DNA of 64,000 bases from Bacillus luti (GCF_001884105.1 NZ_MACI01000003.1:84955-148954); one strand, 5' to 3'; counted from the first letter of the stretch, positions 41,764-50,945 are shown. The notes: generated by a model not told the origin, from the letters alone. Numbers and translations are program-made.

Positions 41764-43164
41764 ATGAAAACAGTTGTTGTTATAGGTGGAGGTATAACTG
41801 GACTTTCTACTATGTTTTATTTAGAAAAATTAAAAAAGGATTATGATATCGATTTAAATTTAGTCCTTGTCGAAAAAGAAGAGTATTTAGGTGGTAAAAT
41901 CCATAGTGTAGAAGAAAAAGATTTTATTATGGAATCAGGAGCAGATTCGATCGTTGCTCGTAATGAACGTGTTATGCCGCTTGTAAAAGATTTAAATTTA
42001 GAAGAAGAAATGGTATATAATGAAACAGGTATTTCTTACATATATTCTGATAATATGTTACATCCAATTCCTTCTGACACTATATTTGGGATACCGATGA
42101 GTGCCCGGTCGTTGTTTAGCAGTACGCTAGTCTCAACGAAAGGGAAAATTGTTGCTTTAAAAGATTTCATAACGAAAAATAAAGAGTTTACGAAAGATAC
42201 ATCACTTGCTGTATTTTTAGAAAGCTTTTTAGGGAAAGAGTTAGTAGAAAGGCAAATTGCTCCTGTACTTTCAGGTGTATATTCTGGTAAATTGAATGAA
42301 CTTACAATGGCATCTACATTACCGTATTTACTGGATTATAAAAATAAATATGGAAGTATTATTAAAGGTTTTGAAGAGAATAAAAAACAATTTCAATCAG
42401 CAGGAAATAAAAAGTTTGTATCATTTAAAAGAGGATTATCTACTATAATAGACCGCTTAGAAGAAATGCTGAATGAGACTGACATAAAAAAAGGTGCTGT
42501 AACGACAGCTGTAAGTAAACGAGAAAATCGATATGAGGTCTCTTTTGCAAATCATGAGTCAATCCAAGCAGATTATGTTGTTTTAGCAGCTCCGCATGAT
42601 ATCGCGCAAACTTTATTACAGTCTAATGAGTTGAATGAACAGTTTAATACATTCAAAAACTCATCTCTAATAAGTATTTACTTAGGTTTTGACATACTAG
42701 ATGAACAACTACCGGCTGATGGAACAGGGTTTATCGTGACGGAAAACAGTGATTTGCATTGTGATGCTTGTACATGGACAAGTCGGAAGTGGAAACATAC
42801 ATCGGGCAAACAAAAACTATTAGTAAGAATGTTTTATAAGAGCACAAACCCGGTATATGAAACGATTAAAAATTATAGTGAAGAAGAATTAGTACGAGTA
42901 GCTTTATATGATATTGAAAAAAGTCTTGGAATAAAAGGTGAACCAGAAGTAGTTGAAGTTACGAATTGGAAAGATTTAATGCCGAAATATCATTTAGAAC
43001 ATAATCAAGCAGTTCAATCATTACAAGAAAAAATGACGGACCTTTATCCGAATGTATACTTAGCGGGCGCTTCTTATTACGGTGTTGGCATTGGTGCTTG
43101 TATTGGAAATGGAAAGAACACTGCAAATGAAATAATTGCAACATTAAATGAAACATCAAATTAA
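41764..43164 (+). CDS. hemY: HemY-like protoporphyrinogen/coproporphyrinogen oxidase
   Basis: 466 residues. N-terminal FAD site V-V-V-I-G-G-G-I-T-G-L-S-T (Rossmann GxGxxG type), then E-K-E-E-Y-L-G-G-K-I-H-S, and the C-terminal N-V-Y-L-A-G-A-S-Y-Y-G-V-G-I-G-A-C-I-G-N-G, all as in Gram-positive HemY (CgoX). It oxidises coproporphyrinogen III to coproporphyrin III in haem synthesis. ATG 41764 has TAGGAGCG upstream; the frame runs on to 41710 in the track but lacks a site. No other hem gene is beside it, so it may be a second copy. Confidence 0.9.
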   Translation: MKTVVVIGGGITGLSTMFYLEKLKKDYDIDLNLVLVEKEEYLGGKIHSVEEKDFIMESGADSIVARNERVMPLVKDLNLEEEMVYNETGISYIYSDNMLHPIPSDTIFGIPMSARSLFSSTLVSTKGKIVALKDFITKNKEFTKDTSLAVFLESFLGKELVERQIAPVLSGVYSGKLNELTMASTLPYLLDYKNKYGSIIKGFEENKKQFQSAGNKKFVSFKRGLSTIIDRLEEMLNETDIKKGAVTTAVSKRENRYEVSFANHESIQADYVVLAAPHDIAQTLLQSNELNEQFNTFKNSSLISIYLGFDILDEQLPADGTGFIVTENSDLHCDACTWTSRKWKHTSGKQKLLVRMFYKSTNPVYETIKNYSEEELVRVALYDIEKSLGIKGEPEVVEVTNWKDLMPKYHLEHNQAVQSLQEKMTDLYPNVYLAGASYYGVGIGACIGNGKNTANEIIATLNETSN

Positions 43165-43173
43165 TATGGAATA

Positions 43174-43204
43174 CATAAATAAATAAATAAATAAATAAAT
43201 AAAA
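43174..43204. repeat. AAAT tetranucleotide tract
   Basis: About seven and a half perfect units between the hemY-like stop and its terminator. It is non-coding. Confidence 0.9.
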
Positions 43205-43236
43205 TGTCCCTCCGTTATGCTGGAGGGACATTTTAT
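43200..43236. terminator. Bidirectional terminator
   Basis: AAAATGTCCCTCC and GGAGGGACATTTT arms around GTTATGCT, between two converging genes. Confidence 0.88.
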
Positions 43237-43785
43237 TTATTTCACTTGAATTGAGACCTTTTTATTAGTTGTATTATTCTCGGTAATTGTTAATGTGATG
43301 TTACCGGATTCTTTAAATGAATATGATGAGAATTGATAAAGTTCTTTTATACCATGTTTCTTTTTTAATTTATTGGTAGGAAGTAATGTTATGTTCGGTT
43401 TCCATGTTTCCTGTTTACCTGAAGGATACTTTACTGTTATTACTGGATTATTTAATTGCATTGGTTCCCAAGAGGCAAAATGTAGTTCAACTTCGCTATC
43501 TTTTTTTAGTAATTCTTCTGAAAAATATCCAAGCTCTCCAACATTACCGAAAACAGTAAAGTTTTGGTTTTGCAATGTGATATCTAAATAGTTAGGTTGA
43601 TATGTTGCTGCGTGATAGATTCCATATGAAAGAGAAAGAGTGGCAGCGATTAAAATGCTAATTGAAAATGTCTTAAAGCTATTGCCTTTAAAACTAGTCA
43701 TCATGATTGAGTTTGGGGCGACCTTTTTTGCAAATAAAAAAATGAGTAATATGAGTAAGAGGGATAAGCCGATGAAAATATACAT
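43237..43785 (-). CDS. Two-helix membrane protein with extracellular domain
   Basis: 182 residues. Two membrane helices in the first 60 residues and a mostly beta domain of about 120 residues (V-F-G-N-V-G, then V-T-V-K-Y-P-S-G-K-Q and repeated T-I-T-E-N-N-T-T), which resembles an immunoglobulin-like fold outside the cell. Function unknown. The ATG at 43785 follows GGAGGTG by about 12 bases; a TTG at 43806 lies before it and is less likely. Confidence 0.65.
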   Translation of the reverse strand: MYIFIGLSLLLILLIFLFAKKVAPNSIMMTSFKGNSFKTFSISILIAATLSLSYGIYHAATYQPNYLDITLQNQNFTVFGNVGELGYFSEELLKKDSEVELHFASWEPMQLNNPVITVKYPSGKQETWKPNITLLPTNKLKKKHGIKELYQFSSYSFKESGNITLTITENNTTNKKVSIQVK

Positions 43786-43851
43786 AGGAAATTTACACCT
43801 CCGCAATAAAATAATATATTAACTATATTTTACCATAAATGTATGGAGTAG

Positions 43852-44070
43852 GGTGTTGTTTTAGAAGGGGAATTTCTTCTCTTAGATATTATGTTCGCAT
43901 CTAACTTTGCATTAAATGAAGCGCGAGAACGAATCGGGAGGAAGTGGGATAGTACAGAAGTATATCCGTTTGTTAATGAGTTAGATATACTACTTAGAGA
44001 AACTGGTTTTTCAAGTATAAATTGGAGACAAACAGCTCCATGTCATTGGGCGTTAGTTGCACATAAATAG
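43852..44070 (+). pseudogene. C-terminal remnant of a SAM-dependent methyltransferase
   Basis: An open frame with no start codon: V-L-E-G-E-F-L-L-L-D-I-M-F-A, then N-E-A-R-E-R-I-G and W-R-Q-T-A-P-C-H-W-A-L-V-A-H-K before TAG at 44068. It matches the C-terminal strands (motif IV to the end) of class I methyltransferases. A stop codon lies just upstream at 43849. There is no evidence of the N-terminal part. A terminator of the former gene remains downstream. Confidence 0.75.
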
Positions 44071-44072
44071 GG

Positions 44073-44117
44073 AATAAAGAGGTGATCACAGTATTTTGAT
44101 CATCTCTTTATTTTTTC
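44073..44117 (+). terminator. Terminator-like hairpin
   Basis: AATAAAGAG-G-TGATCA and TGATCA-T-CTCTTTATT arms with a T-run. Confidence 0.8.
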
Positions 44118-44273
44118 TAATCATGCAAAAGTAAGAAGGGTTACTCTTAGTTCGTATTGAATTAAGAGGATAAGCTTCTCTTGAAATATTTGATTAATGG
44201 GACATTGAGGACTTTCCTAATTATACATATGTTTTCTGCTATAATAAATGAGTAGAGAGAAAGGAGTGATCCT

Positions 44274-44831
44274 ATGGTTATGGCATTTCCTATATTAGAA
44301 ACAGAACGCTTACGTTTAGTAGAAATAGAACAATCTTATTGTCAAAAAATATATGAAATCTTTTCATTGGATGAAGTAACATGTTATTATGGTATGAATT
44401 CTTTTACAGAGTTTGGACAAGCTTCTCGTATGATTGAGTCTTTTTCAAAAAATTACTTTGAGAAAAAAGCGATACGATGGGGGATTGTGTTAAAAGAAAC
44501 AAATACCTTAATAGGAACAATCGGACTAAATAATTTACAACTATGGAGTAAACGATCTGAGATTGGATATGATTTACACCCTCAATATTGGGGAAATGGT
44601 TATGCGTCAGAGGCAGCCAAGGAAATTATTCATTACGGATTTCGAGATTTAGGTTTATTTAGAATAGGAGCTATTACATATCCTGAAAATATAACTTCGT
44701 GTAATATGTTATCTAAAATAGGATTTCATAAGGAAGGATTATTACGTGGGTATATTCATCAAGGAAATAGGCAACATGATGCATTAGTATATTCTATTGT
44801 GCGAACTGATTTAGAGGATATAAATTTATAA
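44274..44831 (+). CDS. GNAT acetyltransferase, RimJ-like
   Basis: 185 residues. Starts L-E-T-E-R-L-R-L-V, typical of the RimJ/RimL group, with acetyl-CoA motif H-P-Q-Y-W-G-N-G-Y-A-S-E-A-A and the late N-I-T-S-C-N-M-L-S-K-I-G-F. It may acetylate a protein N-terminus or a small amine. ATG with AAGGAG 8 bases upstream. Two ATGs are possible (44274 and 44280). Confidence 0.88.
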   Translation: MVMAFPILETERLRLVEIEQSYCQKIYEIFSLDEVTCYYGMNSFTEFGQASRMIESFSKNYFEKKAIRWGIVLKETNTLIGTIGLNNLQLWSKRSEIGYDLHPQYWGNGYASEAAKEIIHYGFRDLGLFRIGAITYPENITSCNMLSKIGFHKEGLLRGYIHQGNRQHDALVYSIVRTDLEDINL

Positions 44832-44836
44832 TAAAA

Positions 44837-44861
44837 ACCCCCTCTTATTAAAAGAGGGGGT
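44837..44861. terminator. Bidirectional terminator
   Basis: ACCCCCTCTT and AAGAGGGGGT arms with A/T flanks. Confidence 0.85.
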
Positions 44862-44869
44862 AAGTAAAA

Positions 44870-45055
44870 TTAACCTAACTTAGGTAATAAACGTTCTCCG
44901 CTTTTCATGCTACTTTTACATAAAGGGCATTTAGGCTCTTCTTCAAATGAAAAGTTCTTTCTCATCCATCCTAAACAATCCTCTGATTCACATTCCCAAA
45001 CAGGGGTTTGTTCTGGTGGTACTTCTGCTACATCGTTCTTTCGATTGCGATACAT
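44870..45055 (-). CDS. ydjO: YdjO-like cold-inducible protein
   Basis: 61 residues. The pattern W-E-C-E-S-E-D-C-L-G-W-M-R, then F, then P-K-C-P-L-C-K-S-S-M-K is the full YdjO core, with four cysteines in two C-x-(2-4)-C pairs for one zinc. The family is cold-inducible in bacilli. The gene lies 85 bases downstream of csp in the same direction, so it may respond to the same signal. ATG follows AGGAGTG. Confidence 0.85.
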   Translation of the reverse strand: MYRNRKNDVAEVPPEQTPVWECESEDCLGWMRKNFSFEEEPKCPLCKSSMKSGERLLPKLG

Positions 45056-45094
45056 GTAACCACTCCTTTTATGTAAAAATTTTAGTTATATATT

Positions 45095-45133
45095 AAAAAG
45101 GTTGTTAACCGAGCTGGTAACAACCTTTTTATT
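45095..45133. terminator. Terminator between csp and ydjO
   Basis: AAAAAGGTTGTTA and TAACAACCTTTTT arms around ACCGAGCTGG; read on the minus strand it ends the csp transcript. Confidence 0.85.
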
Positions 45134-45140
45134 GTTTGAA

Positions 45141-45344
45141 TTATAGCTTTACAACGTTTTTAGCTTGAGGTCCACGGTTACCGTCTTCAACTTCGAAGCT
45201 AACTTCTTGACCTTCGTCAAGAGACTTGAAGCCGTCGCCAGTGATAGCTGAGAAGTGAACGAATACGTCGTTACCGTCTGCAACTTCGATGAAACCGAAA
45301 CCTTTTTCGCTGTTAAACCATTTTACTTTACCTGTTAATGTCAT
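45141..45344 (-). CDS. csp: Cold shock protein (CspA family)
   Basis: 67 residues, the standard size. RNP1 (K-G-F-G-F-I-E-V) and RNP2 (V-F-V-H-F) are intact and the fold is the single cold-shock beta barrel. It binds single-stranded nucleic acid and prevents RNA structure in the cold. ATG after AGGAGGC. The upstream region holds a large hairpin that could be part of a temperature-sensitive leader. Confidence 0.95.
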   Translation of the reverse strand: MTLTGKVKWFNSEKGFGFIEVADGNDVFVHFSAITGDGFKSLDEGQEVSFEVEDGNRGPQAKNVVKL

Positions 45345-45413
45345 GGTAATGCCTCCTAAAATTTAAAAAGATTACAATATGATCGGCCTTATTTGAATGA
45401 AAATAAAAGTTCA

Positions 45414-45472
45414 CATATTATCAAAGACCCATAAGGAGGACAAAATGTCCCTGATTGATACTTGATAATATG
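45414..45472 (-). promoter_or_regulatory. Candidate structured leader of csp
   Basis: Outer arms CATATTATCAA and TTGATAATATG pair perfectly; an inner stem GGACA/TGTCC lies in the middle. It is 70 to 128 bases before the csp start, within the usual span of a cold-shock 5' UTR. Its role is not known. Confidence 0.5.
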
Positions 45473-45725
45473 CAAAGAAAATGTAGTGCTAAATTGACCT
45501 TAATTACTATCTTACAACAAATGGTGTGAAATAGCAAGTGCTGGTAATACCAGTAAGAAATAGGCTGGGAAATTGGTAAAAGACACAAAGGCATCTCTTT
45601 TATTTATATATTATTCCTAATTTTGGTTTATGCTAAACTAAGAACATTTTTATTAAAAATTTGTATGAGGGAAAAGATATATATTTAAGAATAAAGGTGA
45701 TGTAATTGTTAAGGAGGAGAGAGTA

Positions 45726-46622
45726 TTGCAACTCACCCAATTTAAAATAATTGAAGCAGCAAAAGAAGGAAGAAGAAAGGTTCATCCTGTATTCGCGGTT
45801 ATACTTGCAATTGTATTTTTAACGTTAGGTGAATTGTTTATGTTATTTATGCTGTTTTTACCGAAAGCAGAAACAACGTTTTCTAAGGCAATTTATAGTG
45901 ATATTGAGATGATACTTACGTTCGGCGGGGCTATATTTTTTGTGTTTTTATGGATTAGATTTGTAGAGAAAAGACCAATTTCATCCATTGGCTTTTGGAG
46001 AAATCAGTGGATTAGAAAATATTTGAGAGGTGCATTAATAGGTTTTATTTTCATTTCTATACCAGTAATGCTACTTGTATTAACAGGAATTGTACAATTA
46101 CAAATGCAACAAATTACACCTACTGCTATACTTGGAATTGCGGGATCTTTAGTTGCTTTTTTAATACAAGGTGCGACAGAAGAGATTGTTGTTCGAGGTT
46201 GGTTATTTCCAGTTCTTTCTGTTAGAAGCCGTATATGGATTGGGATTGTTGTTACTTCTTTTTTATTTGGTTTTCTTCATTTATTAAATCCAGGTATTAC
46301 AATTCTTTCAATATCGAATATAATATTAGTTGGTGTATTCGCAGCTTTTTACGTTTTAAAAGACAGTAGTCTTTGGGGGATATGCGCGTGGCATTCGCTG
46401 TGGAATTGGTCGCAATATAATGTATACGGTTTTGCAGTTAGTGGCATGACGATATACTCAACGCCATTATTTAAACCTGTAACAAATGGAGCAGAAATCC
46501 TTCATGGAGGTTCATTCGGAATCGAGGGGAGTATCATTACAACAATAATGCTCTCTATCGCTTCAATTGTTTTATGGAAACAGTTATGGGGGAGAAAAAC
46601 GAAACAACGAGATTTTAGTTAA
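45726..46622 (+). CDS. CPBP family intramembrane metalloprotease (Abi/CAAX type)
   Basis: 298 residues, about eight helices. Family motif 1 is E-E-I-V-V-R-G-W near residue 151, motif 2 is F-L-H near residue 184, motif 3 is W-H-S-L-W-N near residue 222. These supply the catalytic Glu and metal His residues. Such proteases cut prenylated or signal-bearing membrane substrates, and some give bacteriocin self-immunity. TTG 45726 follows AAGGAGG by 8 bases. The next gene overlaps its stop. Confidence 0.85.
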   Translation: MQLTQFKIIEAAKEGRRKVHPVFAVILAIVFLTLGELFMLFMLFLPKAETTFSKAIYSDIEMILTFGGAIFFVFLWIRFVEKRPISSIGFWRNQWIRKYLRGALIGFIFISIPVMLLVLTGIVQLQMQQITPTAILGIAGSLVAFLIQGATEEIVVRGWLFPVLSVRSRIWIGIVVTSFLFGFLHLLNPGITILSISNIILVGVFAAFYVLKDSSLWGICAWHSLWNWSQYNVYGFAVSGMTIYSTPLFKPVTNGAEILHGGSFGIEGSIITTIMLSIASIVLWKQLWGRKTKQRDFS

Positions 46623-46639
46623 TGAAAGAGGGAGAAACT

Positions 46640-47281
46640 ATGGGGATTATAGCGTTTGAGGGAGCAAGTGCGGTTGGTAAGAGCACAACGTGTCGTGAGT
46701 TAGAAAAGAATTATGGTGCTTATATTATACCTGAAGTGAATTTTTTATTTGAAAGACCAAAAAATGAACATAGAACATGGTATTTTGAAAAACAAGTAGA
46801 GCGCTGGAAAATAGCAGTGCAGAAGTCAGAGCAATATGAATTAATAATACTTGATGGAGACATTTATCAGCCGCTTAGTTATAATTGGTGTTTCCATTTT
46901 GAAATATTTGATCAGCCATTATCTTTAATAGAAAACTTTTATAAAGAAAAGTTGGTTAATAGGGAAATTGGTTTTCCTGATCAATATTTTTATTTATACA
47001 CGAATGATGAAGAACTTAGAAAACGGAAAGAATCTGACGAGACAAAAAGAAGAAGAAACTTCGAAAAACATTTACATATATCAAAATCATTTCAACGTTA
47101 TTATGAAAATTTAAATACTGTTACAGATGGGTACTGCAAAATAATTGAAGCGAAAAGTGTAAAAACGAATGAACTAGAAATTGTAAAAAAATTAAACAGT
47201 TTAAATGTGTGTGAAGAAAGACGTTTTGATGTTTCGAGGTTAGATAATATTACGAAGTGGTTAAAAGAACATCGTGCATAA
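46640..47281 (+). CDS. AAA/thymidylate-kinase-like P-loop protein
   Basis: 213 residues. Walker A G-A-S-A-V-G-K-S-T near residue 10, Walker B-like I-I-L-D-G-D-I-Y near residue 75, and an R-K-E-S-D-E-T-K-R-R-R stretch that resembles the lid of nucleoside or thymidylate kinases. Substrate unknown. ATG 46640 with GAGGGAG upstream; the ATG at 46622 shares a base with the previous stop and lies before this site. Downstream terminator. Confidence 0.75.
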   Translation: MGIIAFEGASAVGKSTTCRELEKNYGAYIIPEVNFLFERPKNEHRTWYFEKQVERWKIAVQKSEQYELIILDGDIYQPLSYNWCFHFEIFDQPLSLIENFYKEKLVNREIGFPDQYFYLYTNDEELRKRKESDETKRRRNFEKHLHISKSFQRYYENLNTVTDGYCKIIEAKSVKTNELEIVKKLNSLNVCEERRFDVSRLDNITKWLKEHRA

Positions 47282-47316
47282 AACAACGAGTGCCATATGA
47301 GGCACTCGTTGTTTTG
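47282..47316. terminator. Bidirectional terminator
   Basis: AACAACGAGTGCC and GGCACTCGTTGTT arms. Confidence 0.88.
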
Positions 47317-48078
47317 TTATGTATTATATATTGATTTTAAAATTTGTAAGTTTGCTTTTTCATTTTTCTTAATAGCGTTTGTATATTTTGCGAGAAAGAG
47401 CTGAGAAGGATAAACAGGTAGTTCACCACAAATATCGATACCATAGACATCTTTATTCCTAATAAGAGAATGAATACATTTTAATAGTGTAGAGAGTTTC
47501 ACATGTCCTTGATCCCAATTAGTAATAGCTACTTTTGGATCTAAAACATCTTTATCAATGCTTACATATATACTTTCTGTATGAATATCCGAAAGTAATG
47601 TATGTGTAGATACTTCATTAGAGGTATCTATCGGGAACACTGCTACGCATGAATAATCATTAGAATGTATTGTTAAAGAAGAAGGTCCAATAATAATTAC
47701 TTTCTTTAATTTCGGGTTATTTTGAAGAGCAAATGATACCCATGATCCGCAAGAAATAAGAGTGTGTTCATTTTCTTCTTTTAAGTTCATGTCAGTGTGA
47801 TGATCAAATAAAATAAGGCTAAATGGTTCATTTATTTCTTTTAGTAGTAAATAAGATACATAATGATAATTTCCAGAACCGATAAAAGTGACTCCTTTTT
47901 GCTTTCTACGATATAACTTCCGTTTTATACGCTTTAAAGAAGGAGTCTCGCAATATAGGTTTGCGTGCTCTAAATGACTAAAATCAATATCTTCATGTGA
48001 ATAAGAATGAAGTTTATTTTGTAATAAATATGTATCATCAAAGTTTAAAAAAGTTAAACCGCTATACAAAAAACTCAT
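47317..48078 (-). CDS. Arginase/agmatinase family protein
   Basis: 253 residues, shorter than classic arginases (~300). Metal-site motifs are recognisable: G-N-Y-H-Y-V (for GxxH), F-D-H-H-T-D-M (for D-A-H-x-D) and S-I-D-K-D-V-L-D-P (for S-x-D-x-D-x-x-D-P). Substrate residues are different enough that guanidino, formimidoyl or acyl-amine substrates cannot be told apart. The N-terminal part (to residue 60) has no arginase features. Confidence 0.75.
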   Translation of the reverse strand: MSFLYSGLTFLNFDDTYLLQNKLHSYSHEDIDFSHLEHANLYCETPSLKRIKRKLYRRKQKGVTFIGSGNYHYVSYLLLKEINEPFSLILFDHHTDMNLKEENEHTLISCGSWVSFALQNNPKLKKVIIIGPSSLTIHSNDYSCVAVFPIDTSNEVSTHTLLSDIHTESIYVSIDKDVLDPKVAITNWDQGHVKLSTLLKCIHSLIRNKDVYGIDICGELPVYPSQLFLAKYTNAIKKNEKANLQILKSIYNT

Positions 48079-48307
48079 ATTTATTCATCTCCTTTATATT
48101 TAGGCTAGCATATATGTTTATAAATTTAAAACGAAATGCTTAGAGGTGGATTTGTATTTGAAATAGATGTATTATTTTGACGGAATAATCTTTCAATTTA
48201 TAAAGAAAAGAAATATAATATAAGGAAATATATATGTGGTTCAGGAAATAGGAAATATGTAATAAATGAAAATGAGATATGAAATTGAATTGAGGAAAAA
48301 GTAGGTA

Positions 48308-48386
48308 AAGATTAACTGCCTGCAGAAGCTTTGTTGATTCAACAAATAATCAATATTACGAGTGATTATTTGTGAGAGGAGAATAA
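48308..48386 (+). repeat. Strongly decayed bcr1-like element (3' half)
   Basis: The order GATTAACTGCC, GCAGAAGC, GTTGATTCAAC, AAATAATCA, then GTGATTATTTGTGA matches the second half of bcr1 (GATCAACTGCC through TTCAACTAATAATCA). The GGGGG/CCCCC hairpin has decayed. No TTTAT pair is left. Confidence 0.45.
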
Positions 48387-48394
48387 AGGTAAGT

Positions 48395-49168
48395 ATGAAA
48401 AAGATTATTATTTCAGATCTTGATGGGACTTTATTAAGAAGTGATAAAACAATTTCAGAGAAATCTATTAATATTTTAAGGGAATGTAAAAATAATGGAG
48501 ACGAATTAATTTTTGCTACAGCAAGGCCGCCAAGAGCTATAAAACAGTATATTCCCAGCGTGTTAAAGAGTGAGATTATCATTTGTTATAACGGGGCTCT
48601 AGTTCTTAAAGGTAGTGATATTTTATATGAAATGAAGATTTCTAAAAATGACATTTTAGAAATCATAGAAATAGCAAAAAAGTACAATCTTTATCAGATT
48701 TGTCTTGAAATAGGTGATAAGTTGTATTCAAATTTTGATGTTACTAATTATTTTGGTAATGTACCATGTGAAATTATCGATATAAGAGATTTAGACTTTG
48801 AAACAGCTTCTAAGGCAATTATTTGTACTAAAGGCTCAATACATAAGGAATTCATTAAAGAATTGCCTGATGAATGCAAGGCAGTTATTACAGATGACGG
48901 AACATTGTGTCAAATTATGCATGCAGAAGTTTCAAAATGGAATAGTATTCAACATGTTCTACAGCACTTAAATCGAGACTTATCTGAAGTTATTGCCTTT
49001 GGAGATGACTACAATGATATGGAAATGATAGAGAAATGTGGGATTGGTGTAGCGATGAGCAATGCTGTTGAGGAATTAAAGTTAGTTGCTAAATTTATTA
49101 CTAAAAGTAACGATGAGGATGGAGTTGCTACATTTCTAGAAAGTAAAAGTTATGTTTATGCTAATTAG
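48395..49168 (+). CDS. HAD-superfamily Cof-type hydrolase
   Basis: 257 residues. Motif I is I-S-D-L-D-G-T-L-L (nucleophile Asp), a C2B cap follows, and motif IV is F-G-D-D-Y-N-D-M-E-M with N-A-V-E-E-L. Sugar- or nucleotide-phosphate phosphatases of the Cof/YkrA group have this shape. ATG 48395 has AAAGG upstream; the frame is open further to 48362. The decayed bcr1-like element is just upstream. Confidence 0.9.
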   Translation: MKKIIISDLDGTLLRSDKTISEKSINILRECKNNGDELIFATARPPRAIKQYIPSVLKSEIIICYNGALVLKGSDILYEMKISKNDILEIIEIAKKYNLYQICLEIGDKLYSNFDVTNYFGNVPCEIIDIRDLDFETASKAIICTKGSIHKEFIKELPDECKAVITDDGTLCQIMHAEVSKWNSIQHVLQHLNRDLSEVIAFGDDYNDMEMIEKCGIGVAMSNAVEELKLVAKFITKSNDEDGVATFLESKSYVYAN

Positions 49169-49269
49169 TATGAAAAAATTGCAGTAAGCTTAAGTTGCGA
49201 AAAAGAGATGCTACATCTGTTTTGATAAATAGATATTATGAATGGGATATGCGGGAGGAAGCAAGTAAG

Positions 49270-49875
49270 ATGAAAACATTATTTAAAATAATAGGTATTA
49301 TAGCTGGTATGGCGGTAATTGGAGTAGGTTTAACATATGGTATGCTATATTATTTGAATAATAGTAAGCCAGTTGCGAAGAAGACAACACCAGCGGCTCC
49401 AGCAGTAGAAGTACTAGCTGATAGTAACGTAAAGGCAGAAGATGCAAAGGTTTTAGAAAATGGCAATCATTCCTTACCAAATAGTGGTTTTAATAAAAAC
49501 TTTAAATGGACAGATGAGAACATACAGACAGCGCTACATGAAATGGCGCATCAAAAAACGAAAGCAGATCAAAAGTGGGGCTATATTTTTATTACACAAG
49601 AACGTATTGAGAGTTTACTAGATATCGTAAACAGTAATGATCTAACACAGAAAAGTACATATGTGGATATTTTAGAACGATGGAAACAAGGGAAATACGA
49701 AAAGGTTGATGCGGATCACAATAAGATTTGGAAATTACAAAGTGGGAATTTAGGCGAAGGAAAAGGAGTAATGTCAGAAAAGGAGCAAAAAGAATTAATT
49801 AATCAAGTGTTTATACAAAAAGGTACATATTCAGGTAGTAAATTAATTGCAGGTGGGGGACAGCCTAATAAATAA
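49270..49875 (+). CDS. Membrane-anchored extracellular protein (DUF6241-like)
   Basis: 201 residues. One N-terminal membrane helix (about 6-26), an Ala/Pro/Lys linker, then a soluble domain with H-E-M-A-H-Q-K-T-K-A-D-Q-K-W-G-Y-I, which resembles the start of DUF6241 domains of Bacillus. Function unknown. ATG 49270 has GGGAGG 10 bases upstream; the track's earlier ATG has none. Terminator follows. Confidence 0.7.
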   Translation: MKTLFKIIGIIAGMAVIGVGLTYGMLYYLNNSKPVAKKTTPAAPAVEVLADSNVKAEDAKVLENGNHSLPNSGFNKNFKWTDENIQTALHEMAHQKTKADQKWGYIFITQERIESLLDIVNSNDLTQKSTYVDILERWKQGKYEKVDADHNKIWKLQSGNLGEGKGVMSEKEQKELINQVFIQKGTYSGSKLIAGGGQPNK

Positions 49876-49892
49876 AGTCTTTATCAATGAAA

Positions 49893-49929
49893 GAGAGTAA
49901 TTGCTTATTAGGCAGTTACTCTTTTTTTG
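49893..49929 (+). terminator. Terminator
   Basis: AGAGTAATTGC and GCAGTTACTCT arms (one G-U, one mismatch) then a T-run. Confidence 0.8.
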
Positions 49930-49949
49930 TGCAATTTTTTTTAAATCAA

Positions 49950-50816
49950 TTAGTTGTGCTCTAGTAACGTAAGAAATGACTGTACCACGGGGGATATCCA
50001 TCTAGATTTATGGTAGATTACATGACTTTGAATAATAGCTGGAGTTTCAATAGGTTGAAATTGTATTTGTTCCTTTTGGCAATTCTCTTGTACAACGATG
50101 TGAGGAAGAATTGAAATTCCTAACTCGCACATTACAGCTTGTTTAATTACCTCAACATTGGAAGTTTCAAATGTTTTCTCTGGAATATTTCCGCTTTGAC
50201 GTAAAAAACAATCGACCATCGGCCTATAGCCGCAGTTTTGCTCAGTAAAAATAAACTGAGTATCCTGTAATAAACGAAATGGATCAGCGTGTATGGGAGA
50301 ATGGATAGGCAAAATCCAACCAAATGTTTCTTTACAAAAAGTGCGTGTAATAAAATCATTATGTTCTATACTTTCTCCAATGATAAAGATAACATCTGTT
50401 TCTCCTTCATGTAATTTTTGTAATGCTTGTTCATTTGTGTTTGTTTCCAGAACGATATTTACTTTCGGATTTTTCTGTTTGTAAGTACGTAATAATTGTG
50501 GTAATCGGTACACCGCCAATGATTCATTAGAAGTAATACTTAATGTACCTTCCAAATGATCACCATTTTGAGGGATTTCTTGTGCTTTTTCATAAATTGC
50601 AAGTAGTTCTAATGCATAAGGATGAAATTGATGACCTGCTTTTGTAAGAAGTACTTTTTTCCCTAACCGATCGAAAAGAGGAATGTGTAAATCGTTTTCT
50701 AATGCTTTCATATGCGCTGTAACAGTAGATTGCGCATAACCTAATACATGAGCAGCTTTAGAAAAACTACCATACTTCACAATGGCACAAAATGTTTTAA
50801 CGTGTCTCATTTCCAT
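49950..50816 (-). CDS. LysR-type regulator divergent from asd
   Basis: 288 residues. N-terminal winged HTH (F-C-A-I-V-K-Y-G-S-F-S-K-A-A-H-V-L-G-Y-A-Q-S-T-V-T) and a C-terminal effector domain beginning L-S-I-T-S-N-E-S-L-A. ATG 50816 has GAGGGAT upstream. It is transcribed away from the asd paralogue at 50946, the standard arrangement of LysR regulators with their target. Confidence 0.9.
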   Translation of the reverse strand: MEMRHVKTFCAIVKYGSFSKAAHVLGYAQSTVTAHMKALENDLHIPLFDRLGKKVLLTKAGHQFHPYALELLAIYEKAQEIPQNGDHLEGTLSITSNESLAVYRLPQLLRTYKQKNPKVNIVLETNTNEQALQKLHEGETDVIFIIGESIEHNDFITRTFCKETFGWILPIHSPIHADPFRLLQDTQFIFTEQNCGYRPMVDCFLRQSGNIPEKTFETSNVEVIKQAVMCELGISILPHIVVQENCQKEQIQFQPIETPAIIQSHVIYHKSRWISPVVQSFLTLLEHN

Positions 50817-50945
50817 AAATGATCCCTCTTTTATTATCATGATTTGTGAATGATTATATCATGTATTTCAATTTTCCAAATGATTAAATTCTTTATAAAA
50901 TGAAGTTATAGAAATATTTATTCATTTGATATTGGAGGAGAAAAA

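Noticed and set aside
43174-43204. AAAT repeat as a phase-variation tract
   Set aside because: It lies outside any reading frame, between a stop codon and a terminator, and away from a promoter.
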